NCBI RefSeq assembly: GCF_047663525.1
Contig: NC_092606.1
Span: 6,694,501-6,758,500, forward strand
Length of the DNA: 64,000 nt
Origin: Anas platyrhynchos
Lineage: Eukaryota; Chordata; Aves; Anseriformes; Anatidae
Direction: 5' to 3'
Below the pieces are notes generated by a model, which ran no database searches, was not told where the DNA came from, and worked only from the letters and a program-made list of their open reading frames with translations. How positions within the stretch are numbered: the first letter of the stretch is position 1; each line of letters opens with the position of its first letter. The position numbers and the translations under genes were made by a program. Positions 13,454-26,700 of this stretch are shown here, one piece after another.

Positions 13454-13530
13454 GGGGGGGGGTAGGGGGATGATGGGGGTAGGGGGGAGGGGGGGGGTTG
13501 GGGGGGGCTTGGGGGGGGTTGGAGGAACCT
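13454..13530 (+). repeat. G-run low-complexity tract
   Basis: Successive G-runs of 5-9 bases separated by T, A or CT. It lies upstream of the TAF15 promoter and is a quadruplex candidate on the plus strand. Confidence 0.75.
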
Positions 13531-14814
13531 ATAGGTAAAGTAGGGGAGGTAAAGGGAGGCAGCTCGCAGGGTGCTGGGGTTGGAATGGCTGGGAAGGGTC
13601 TGCGGGGGGGTCTGGTGGCACCATCAGAAGGGAAGCTGCGTTGTCAGAGCACAGATATTAAAAAAAATATATAAAAAAATACAAATATTGGCTCAGAAAG
13701 CGAGTTTCTGAGACAAGGGGTCGCGGGCTGGCAAGGCGCAGGGGGTGTGGAGCAGGAGGTGTTGCTGCACAAGTGCAGCTGGATCAGGAGCATTCACCCT
13801 CGCTGTGTGAGAGCAGCCGCCTGCATAGGAGTTTGTCCAAAAAGTTGCCGTGAGACACAGCTCTGTGCTTTGTGTCCAGTGGCTGTACCCGCACCAGCAT
13901 TTACAGGGCAGCTGGGGGAACGGCGCTGTGAGCTTTTACCTTTTTTTTTTCTATTTTAGCGGGATTGAAGAGCATTCTCTGGTTCCAGCTGAATGGGTTG
14001 AGCAGCTCTGCAAACAAGCCGGGTTGTTTCTTTCCCCCGGGGCACAGCAGCAGGAGGCCCATGGCCTAAGATGAGTTTCTGCAAAACAAGCAGCGACTTG
14101 GAGGATAAATCTCAAAAGGGTCAAGGTCTCTGCCTGTCTTTCGTGTTTCTCCTTGAAAAACTTCATCATCTCCTCCAGCCTCGGTGCCTTGTCCAGCACC
14201 ACCGGCCTTCCTGGGCCTGTGACAAGCTGGGACCTTTTGATGAAGGCTCCCTTTGAAGTGTGCTGAGGGATTAGGGCAGGTCCCAAACAACGCTCCAGGG
14301 GCAGGGTGGGGGAGATGGTATTTGCTCTGTGTAGCCTCTCAGGACCTTTGTGCTCCTAAGAGATGGAGGTGTCCATAGAAATAGAAAATGGCATTGAGAC
14401 TCAGAGCTGAGCTCACGTATTTTTTGCCTGCTGATAGATCTGGGACTCCTGAATGCTTACAGCAGACTCGGAGGGAAAGCTCATGTGCTGTGCTCCCCCT
14501 TTGCTCCCAAACAAAAATATTGAACCTGGGGTGGGGAAAAGATTTCAGATTTCAGACCTTGGCCCCCTGCTCATCCCTATCGGATGAGAGGGAGCTGGCA
14601 GCAGGGAGCGTTTGTGGCACTCGGTTGTTTAGGGCAAGGTGGGAGCACCGGGAGCTGGATGAGGCGCGTCCCTGCTCAGCTCCCACCACTCTCAGAGCAA
14701 AGCCTCTCTCTTTTTCTCACTTTTTTCCTGCTTTATCCTTCTCACGCAGGTCCTTCCCTGGCCCCTTCCTCTGTTGTTTCCTTCAGGCAGCGGTGTGTCC
14801 GTCACGGAAGGGGA
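13531..14814. other. Intergenic spacer between TAF15 and RHBDD2
   Basis: No gene could be assigned. One minus-strand open frame (13951-14286, 111 codons) has a stretch that looks more protein-like than random (LEEMMKFFKEKHERQ). I do not recognise it and see no clear splice or promoter context; it is discussed under findings. The rest is ordinary intergenic DNA. Confidence 0.5.
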
Positions 14815-15240
14815 AAAAATAAAGAAGGGAAAGGAAAGGAAAGGAAAGGAAAGGAAAGGGGAAAAAAAGGAAAAAAGGAAAGGGAAAAAAAAAAGGAATG
14901 GGAAATAAAAAAGGAAAAAAGGAAAGGGAAATAAATGAAAAAAGGAAAGGGAAAGAAGGAAAGGGAAATAAAAAAGGAAAAAAAAGAAAGGGGGAAAAAA
15001 GGAAAAGGGAAACGAGGTTATTAACATTAAACAAAAATAGAAAAGGTGGAGGAGAATTAAAAGTTTAAAAAAAATAGAGAAGGAATTAAAATTTAAAAAA
15101 AAAAAGAGAGAGAATGGGGATTAAAAGTTAAAAAAAAAAGAGAAAGGGGATTAAAACTTTAAAAAAAAAACAAAGGAAATGGAAAGGGGATTAAAAATTA
15201 AAAAAAATAATAATAAAAGAGGGATTAAAAAATAAAAAAA
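14815..15240 (+). repeat. Purine-rich tract: (GGAAA)n microsatellite grading into A-rich repeats
   Basis: The tract begins with about six perfect AAAGG units (14824-14860), continues as GGAAA/GGGAAA variants to about 15015, and then becomes repeated units of the type GGGATTAAAA followed by a long A-run, to about 15240. It is almost pure purine on the plus strand for about 200 bp. It ends right at the RHBDD2 promoter. Confidence 0.9.
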
Positions 15241-15353
15241 GGGAAAAGCGAGGCCCGTCGCCATGGCAACAGAGGGCCCGCCGCGCCTGGCGTTGCCATG
15301 GTAACGGCGCAGGCCTTCCGGCGGCGGCCGGAAGCGGGGCGGCGCGCGGCAAG
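15241..15353 (+). promoter_or_regulatory. RHBDD2: RHBDD2 core promoter with two X-box-like palindromes
   Basis: GC-rich, TATA-less promoter. Two RFX-type X-box palindromes are visible: GTCGCCATGGCAAC at 15257-15270 and GTTGCCATGGTAAC at 15292-15305. An ETS-like CCGGAAGC follows near 15329, and the YY1-type motif AAGATGGCGGC at 15351-15361 overlaps the start codon. Motif identity is read directly; factor binding is inferred. Confidence 0.65.
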
Positions 15354-19410
<4,057 letters not shown>

Positions 19411-21195
19411 TCCTCCCGAGGGCAGCGGGGCTCCTCTGGCACGGGAGGACTGTGTATGGTGCTCGTGCGGCAGCTGGCCACTGTTGCTGAATGGGTTATT
19501 TAATTGTTTCCTTTGGAATTTTGATACTTTTTTAGTATTTTCTGCCCCCCTAAACCCCCCTAAACTCATCAACAAGGCAGCTCAGATATGTGAAAAATAG
19601 TGTAAGTGTCCTCAGGGGGGGATTTTGGCCGTTTGTGCAGCGAGCATGACACCAAGGAGCTGGGAGGGACCTTGAGAGAGGGTTAGAAGAGTGAACTGGA
19701 ACGATGCCGTTCCACTGGGGTGCTCACATGGCTCAGCTGGAGGTGTGTTGCCCACCAGCACTAGCACAACCTCTCTGTTTCCTTCAGAGGGGGTGGGAAG
19801 ATGTGTGGGAGAGGAGTTTCCAGCAAGGGATGGAGAGCAGGGCGCTGTGCGGTGCTGGTGGCAGAGGGGTGGGGTTGGTGGCACTTGCTGGGCTTTGTTT
19901 CCCACCGTGCTGTGCCCGGGAGGAATCTCCTCTTTCTGTCTGTGAAACGGGCAGGATCTCAGCTGCTGCGTTGATCAGCTGCTTGGAGGTTTATTCTCAG
20001 AGAAAATAACAACAAGAAGTGCTGCGTGAAGCTCCAGGTGCCTTTGCTGCTCTGGGGAATGGCCTCGCCGTGCCTGCCCTGCCTCCTCAGGGCTCCTCCG
20101 TGCTATCCCAGCCCGCAGGTAGGAGGCAGCATGGATGGCTGCGTGCCCCAAAGCACCCACGTGCCTTTTCCTTTCCCCCTTTCCCCTTTTTGGGTGCCTG
20201 AGGAGGCCCCGTGTTGCTGCACAGCACCTGTACCAGCAGCTCTGCTGCCACGGTGACGCGTGGCCTCGCAGGGGCTTTTTTTGGGGGCAGACTGCAGTGA
20301 AAGCCGAGGGCTCAGACCTCAGCTCTGTGCTCGTCTGAAGCTGCTTGCAGAGGTGGAGGCTGGAGAGAGAGAGGGGCTTTCTGGGGGGTGCAGCCCTCGG
20401 AAGCAGCCTGTGGGGGCTGGAGTTGGTGGCTGGCTCCATCCTGGTTGTTTCCCCCCTCCCTGGGATCTCAGGTGGGTTTGGTTTCGTGGTCCCGTTCCTC
20501 CCGAGCTGCTGGCAGCAATTGCGTTGTTTAACGTGGAGCAACGACAGGATGAGGAGCTCGCCTGAAACTTAACAGGGAAACTTCAAAAAGGAACTTTAAT
20601 ACCAGGAAGGAGCTGCTAGAGATGATTGAAGCCCTGATGTTCCCCTCGATTAGTGCCTTGGTGCCCTCCCTCGTGAGAGCCTTCCCCCGAACCATGACAT
20701 TTTCCCACTCTTGTTTCCAGAATCGTGCAGAGAACCCAGGAGGGTGACGAGGACTTCCAGTATCGTGTACCCTCAAACCAAAAGCTTGAAATACAACTGG
20801 AAACAAACCGCTGTGACTCCTGGTTTGCTTTCAAGTGGGGAGAGCTCTCCTGGGGTGGGCTCAGCCCCCAGGGACTGCAGGGTGGGGCCGGGGCAGCAGA
20901 GCTCCTTCCAGGAGGAATCTAGGGCTGGGATTTGGCTCAAAACCCCTTAAAAGGGCTGGCAGGGAGGGGTGGGACAGGGTGGGACGCGGGCAAACGCGGC
21001 TGAAAGGAGGAATGGGATTGAGGAGAGGGAGGCAAACATCAGCTGCTTGGGGTTGGAGATCTCAGATGGGGTCACTGATGGCGAGTTGCAGTTCCAGGTC
21101 CCTTCCTTGGAGGGGAGGCAGAGAACTGAAGTTCCTCGTTCCCTCTCTGCTTTTCTTTTTTCTTAAAAATCAATAAAACTGCGGGATGGCTGCCC
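19411..21195 (+). other. RHBDD2: RHBDD2 3' UTR (inferred) ending after AATAAA at 21172-21177
   Basis: The first canonical AATAAA seen downstream of the stop codon on this strand is at 21172-21177, which would give a 3' UTR of about 1.8 kb. It is followed by a GT-rich stretch. An earlier non-canonical site cannot be excluded. Confidence 0.45.
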
Positions 21196-21989
21196 CGGGA
21201 ACACGCTGTCTCCGAAGGTTTGTTACTCCGTGTCCTGCTGCGTTCCCAGTACAACTGGTGCTCTGTCAAAGCTCAGGGTCGCTACTGCACCTGGAAGCAG
21301 GGTGAAACGTGACCCCAGAAAGCCCCTCGGTCACCCCTCTGTCCCCAGGGGGTGACAGGAGCGTGGGGACGAGCACTGGGAGCTGGCAGGGTGCTCGCCC
21401 TGCACACAGGGCAGCGGGATGGGTGTTCTGGCAGAGCCCAGCTCCTTCCTGCTGCTCTTCCACCCTGCCGTGGTGGAAGGAGGGCGGCTTTGGGGTCTGG
21501 GATACCCGCTCCCCTGCTCACCCCCCTGCCCCGCAGGGTGTCCCCGACCCCTCTGTCACTGCGGGGCCATGCCTGGGGACCTGGATCTCTGCGGCTCGCT
21601 GCCTCTCCTCGGTGCCCCTGGTTCACCCTCATGGACTTTGCGCCCTCTCCGTGGGCGTCATCGGCTCTGATCTCGGCCATAGGTGATAGCAGCGGGACCG
21701 TGGCCCCAATGGCACAAAATCCCCCCTGGATGCCCCACACCTCTCCTGCAGCCCTGTCGTGGTGGCTCACCCCCTGAGCCCAGCCCGTCACCGAAGTGTT
21801 CCTGTGGGGTTTGCAGTCCCGGCGTGGGGAAAAACCCCAAAAGAGAGCCGTGGCCCTCTGCAGGTTGTGAAATTTCCCCCAAAAAGAGACGTTTTTGGAG
21901 CCTCTTGAGCGATTCGGGTGGCGGCCAGGCGAGCTTTGCCTGGGAGCCCTGCCGAAATGCCCAAAAAGTGTGTGTTGTGCCCAAAGCAG
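21196..21989. other. Spacer between RHBDD2 and the POR-upstream minisatellite
   Basis: GC-rich sequence with no recognisable gene. The long open frames on both strands here run into the adjacent low-complexity array and look like composition artefacts. Confidence 0.5.
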
Positions 21990-22815
21990 GGCGCTGAGTC
22001 TGTCTGTGTCCGTCTGTCTGTCTGTGCACGCCTGTACCGTGCCCACGCACCTGTAGCTGGCCTTATGGCCGTGTACCCGTGTCTGTCTGTCTGTCTGTCC
22101 ATATGCTTCTATCTGTCCGTGTACCTTTGGCTGTCCGTATGTCCATACACCTACACCTCTATGTCGGGTACCTGTCTGTCTGTCCACGTACCTACATCTG
22201 TCTGTCCGTCTGTCTACGTACCTCTCTGTCTTTATGTCCATATACCCATGTCTGTCCGTGTGTCTGTCCGTCCATGTACCTACATCTCTTTATGTCCATA
22301 TACCTATATGTCCGTCCATGTACCTATGTCTGTCTGTCTGTCCTGTACCTATGTCCATCCACCCGCGTACCTATCTGTCTGTCTGTCCATCTGTCCATGT
22401 GTCCATCTGTCCATCCACGTCCCTATATCCGTCTGTCTGTCCCCCCATACCCATGCTATATATAGGGTGGCAGGCACTGTATACCTACCATACCTATACC
22501 TGTCCCCATACCTCTGTCTGTCTGTCCCTGTACCTCCATCTGTCTTTATCCCCATGTACCTATATCCGTCTGTCCGTCCACGACCCTGTCCGTCTGTCCA
22601 CGTTCCTATATCCATCAGTCCATATACCCCTGTATCTGTCCCCCCATACCTGATGCTGTATATATATGGCAGCAGGCAGGGTATATCTGCCATTCCTATA
22701 CCTGTCCCCATACCCCTGTCCGTCTGTCCGTGTACCCGTGTCCGTCTGTCCGTCCGTGTCCCTATACCCATGTCCCTATACCCATGTCCCTATACCCATG
22801 TCCCTATATCCATTC
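21990..22815 (+). repeat. Pyrimidine-rich (CTGT/CCGT)-based minisatellite with higher-order duplication
   Basis: About 800 bp built from CTGT tetranucleotides interleaved with CCATATACC- and CATGTACCTA-type spacers. A block that starts with CCCCCATACC and contains a TATATA plus GGCAGGCA segment occurs at about 22442 and again at about 22641, an offset of 199 bp. The array ends with four near-perfect 14-bp units (ATGTCCCTATACCC type) at 22756-22811. It stops about 40 bp before the CpG-rich POR promoter. Confidence 0.9.
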
Positions 22816-23044
22816 CCCCGTCGCTGCCCCTTTAACGCCCCCCCCCATTTGGCGCGCCGGGACCGTACCACCTCGGGCAGGACGGGGGGAGCCAAACTCC
22901 CGCGGGGCCTCCCCCTCCGGCGCCTCCCATTGGCTGCGCGGCGGGGGCGGGGCGGGGCTCCCCCCGCTGCGGAGTCGCGGTGGTGCGGGCCGGGCTGCGC
23001 GCGGCGGCGGGGCCGGGCCGGGAGGGGCAGAGCGGGGAGAGCAG
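22816..23044 (+). promoter_or_regulatory. POR: POR CpG-island promoter and noncoding exon 1
   Basis: CpG-dense sequence with an inverted CCAAT box (ATTGG, 22929-22933) followed by GC boxes (GGGGCGGGGCGGGG, about 22943-22957) and no TATA box. A strong donor, GCAG followed by GTGAGG, sits at 23044/23045, so exon 1 (noncoding) probably ends at 23044 and starts somewhere in 22960-23000. This matches the known layout of mammalian POR, whose first exon is untranslated. Confidence 0.65.
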
Positions 23045-23730
23045 GTGAGGGGGGAGGGGGGGGCTGGGGGGGGGGTGTGGGGTAAGGGGGGGGGGTTATG
23101 GGGTGAGGGGGGGGTTATGGGGTAAGGGGGGGTCGTGGCTCCTCTGCTGGGGGGTTTGGGGTGTGGGGGGCTCGCTGCTGGGGGGTTTGGGGCGAGAGGA
23201 CCCCGTTTTGGGGGGTTTTTGGGGGTGTTAAGGGGGGGTTTGGGGTGCTGGGGGGTTATTGGGGGGTTGGGGGTGAGGGGGGGTGGGGATGGGGGGGGCA
23301 GGGCCCTGTAAGGGGGGCTGGGGGTGTGGGGTGCTGTTAGGGGGGTTATTGGGGGCTGGGGGGTGTTATTGGGGGGCTGGGGTAATTGGGGGGGCGTTAG
23401 TGGAAGGATTGGGGTGGGGGGGGGCCCACTGGGTGGGGGGGTCTGGGATTGGGGGGCTGCGGGGAGCACGATCCTATTAATGGGGGGCTGGGGGTGAGCA
23501 GGACCCCGGTATTGGGGTCAGATCCCATTATTGGGGGGCTTGGGGTGAGTAGGGCCCCGTTACTGGGGGGCTTGGGGCGAGGAAGACCCCGGTATTGGGG
23601 TAAAACCCCGGTATTGGGGTGAGCGGGGTTGCTGGGGGGCTTGGGGTGAGCACAGTCCTTCTATTTGGGGTGCCTGGGGTGATGGGACCCCATTACTGGG
23701 CTGCCTGGGGCGGGCTGAGCCCTGTTATTG
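23045..23730 (+). repeat. G-rich low-complexity DNA with an about 37-bp degenerate minisatellite at the start of POR intron 1
   Basis: From the exon 1 donor onward the plus (nontemplate) strand is dominated by G-runs. From about 23470 a degenerate unit of roughly 37 bp recurs, of the type TATTGGGGGGCTTGGGGTGAG then CAGGGCCCCG, at least five times. The strong G skew just downstream of a CpG-island start site is a classic R-loop and quadruplex setting. Confidence 0.8.
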
Positions 23731-26700
23731 GGGGGTCTCCTGGGGTTTGGGGCTCCCCCACTGCTGGGTTCCCCCCTCCGAGGGGCTGCTGTGCCCTGGA
23801 AGCCCCCCCGGGGGCTCCTCCCTGCCCTTGCCCTGGGAGCAGGGAGGCTGATAGTGATGGATAATGGGTTGATAGATAATGATAGGTAACGATTGGGAGG
23901 AGAAAGGTGCCATTTAGGGTTTCTGCCTAATCTCAGTAAATTACCCTGCTGCAGGTAATGAAATTGGGGAGCTGCCCCCCCCGAGCACCCCGTGCTGCCC
24001 CAGCGCTCGGTTTTCCTTCGGGCTCGTATTTTATGGGGTGTTTGCTGGGCGTTGGGGTGCGCACAGCTCCCGGTGCCTCGTTTTGGGGCCGTGCTGGGTC
24101 CCTGCAGCACGTGGAGGTGGCTCCTGCGGTGTAAAAAGGTGGGAAAAAAAAAAAAAGCCTCGGAGAAGGAACGGGGTGGGCAGGAGGGAGGAGCTGCCGC
24201 CACCCAGCTGGCTTCACCCTTACAGAGCTCGTAAATCTCCTCGTGCAGCCTCTCCCCGCGGACCTCGGAGGGAAATCTCCTGCCCTGTCATCACTTTGAG
24301 CCGCCTCCCGTTCAATCTGCGGGGTGGTGCCTGTGTGGGGTTGAGCAAGTGAGTGCTTTCTGCAGCTTTTGCTTTGCTTTCTCCCCCCCCTGACCCCAAG
24401 CAGCTGCGGGGGGAGCTCGCCGGGACCCCCGGTCCCCCCATTCCTGCTCTGCAGGGAGGCGTTTGGTGCCGCTCGCCCTCCGTGCCGGAGCTCCTGGGCA
24501 CCCTCAGCGCCTGCTCACGGAGCTGTGGGAGCGAGGTAATGAGTTTGGTCTGACCCCACAGGCTGGGGGGGCACCCCTGGGTGCCGATGGGGGTGTGGGG
24601 ACGAGCTGGCAGTTACCCCTGGTGGCACTGAACTTTGTGCTGTTGCCTGACCCGAGCCCTGCTCGCGGGGCTTGCAGGAGCCCCGCGGTGTGCGCCTGCC
24701 GGGGTTGGTTTCTGCGGGGTCTCAAATTTCCCAGAACGGAGCAAATAACAGCAGGCTGCTCCTAATTCCTCACCCAAATAAATGTTGGGGTCAGCTGTGT
24801 GCTGCCCGGTGCTCGGAGCCCTCGAAGAGGCAGGGAGTGCCCGCGGCTCTGGTGGCTTCTCCGAGGCCACCGGGTCCAAAGGGCGGCCGAGTTCGGTCCC
24901 TGGGGGCAGGTGATCGAAGTGTGCCCAGAGTTGTTCCTTTGCAAGGAATTCAGGAGGATTACTCATTAATTTTCTTCTCCATCCAGACCAGGGGATGGGG
25001 AGGATGGGGCTGGGTTTTCCTCCCTGGAAAATCTCTCTGAGGGGCTGGTGGGCAGCTCGGGGGGTTGGGGGGGGTCTGTCCTGGTGGCGCTGGGTGACTT
25101 TTTGGGAAACGTTTGAGCGAGCTTCAGGCTTCGGAGGAGGAAGCTGGTGGAGCGCCTGCGAGGATTGTGCAAGCCCTGGTTGTGTAACGGGGCCGCGTGT
25201 GCAGTTACTGGAGGTACGAGGAGCAGCCGGGCGTGCGGAGGGGAGGAACAACGGTGAGCCGGGTGCCTCCTGTTCTGCGGAGAGCCATGGCTCTTCCAGG
25301 AGATCTCCTTTCAGCCTGGGTTTTCTTAACTTTTCCTCTCTTAAGTAAATCAACAACCCCTCCAAACACACTGCTCCGATCAGAGGTCTGCACGGACCTC
25401 AGGGTTAGGGTTAGGGTCAGGGTTAGGGTCAGGGTTAGGGTTAGGGTTGCTGGATGTGTTTTCGCCACGTCCCTCTGGTGCTCACCCAGCCGTTTGGTTC
25501 CGAGCAAACCTCTGAAGGAGAGCAGCGTTGGAGGCTTTTGCCACCCGAAGGTGGCCTGCAGCTCCTCCAGTCCTGCCCCAGCTTCTCGGCGCTCGTTCCC
25601 CGTTCCAAGCGTGCCCTCGACGCCCTGGGAGGGGAGGCTGGGGAGCAGGATTAGCCAGCGGAGGAGCTCAATTCACCTGCCCCGTCTCAGGTTTTGTTGA
25701 TCCCCTAATCCTGCAGCCTTGTTTTTCTCTCCTGCACGCTTGTTTATCCGCGCTGGCTCCTGTTCATCAGGTGCAGGTGCCGGTGAGACGCCTCCCACCC
25801 CTGTGCAGGTTTTTTTCTACCTGGGGAAGGGAAGGGACAGGACAATGCCTCAAGTCCCTTGGTGCAGTGCCCTGCCCTCGCTGCTGGCCCCACCGTGGCA
25901 CAGCACCTCTCCTCGTGTTCCCTTCCTGGCTCTTCCAGCTGCTCTGCTGTCCTTGCTGGGACCTGTTGGCCAGAGAAAGCCCCGGTGGGACACCAAACGC
26001 TCCCATACGCAGCGTTTCGCCTCCAGATGCACGCTCCACATCTGTTTCGTGCTGAAAATAACAATTCTGCTGATGTCTGGGCCGGTGTGTCAAGGCCCGC
26101 TTGGAAGCGACCTTGCACAGCGAGGAGAATTTGTTTAAAGCTGTGGGTTTTATTTTTAAGGCTTCTTCTCCATGGTGCCATATCAGCGGTCACCGTGAGC
26201 CAGCAGGGATGTTCCGGGGCACGCCGACATCCCCGGCACGGAGCTCCCGGCGCTGGGATCGTGAGAGCTGTGCTTCTGCTTTCTGTGCTAACCCAAAATC
26301 TGTGCTGAGTCAGGGGCACGAGGGGCGTCATGTGGCTGCAGGAAGCCAGAGGGGCGCCGTGCCGATTTCCGAGCTTGATTTGGCTCAGAAAACCCCCAAA
26401 AAAGCTCAGCTGGCTGTGTCGGTAGGCTCAGCGGTGCGGGAGGTGGATCTGGGGCAGGAGGCACGGGTGCAGCTTTTTTTTTTTGGTGTCATCCCGTAAT
26501 GCTGCCCCCAGCCGCGTGCAAGAGAGGGAGAGCAGTGGTTCCTTTGGGGTTGCTGACCGCTTGTTTTTTTAGGGCACTTCCCCTTCCTTCTTGTTATAAT
26601 GTCATGTAATACCTCGGTGCTGCTATCCAGGTGGCACAGAGGCACCTTTAGTCCCCATGGAAATCCTGGGGGATTAAATCAGCCCCAGTGATCTGCAAGC

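Noticed and set aside
12837-13465. Several overlapping Pro/Gly/Arg-rich frames near the TAF15 promoter
   Set aside because: They arise from G/C homopolymer runs and CpG-island composition.
14692-15034. Phe/Leu/Pro-rich minus-strand frames
   Set aside because: They are translations of the purine tract read on its pyrimidine strand.
21282-22241. 319-codon minus-strand open frame with Asp-Arg-Gln-Thr repeats
   Set aside because: It is the antisense of the same minisatellite extended into GC-rich spacer; no recognisable domain.
21918-22835. 305-codon plus-strand open frame (Cys/Leu/Ser/Val/Tyr-rich)
   Set aside because: It is the translation of the CTGT-based minisatellite; the open frame follows from the repeat composition and it has no promoter, splice sites or family resemblance.
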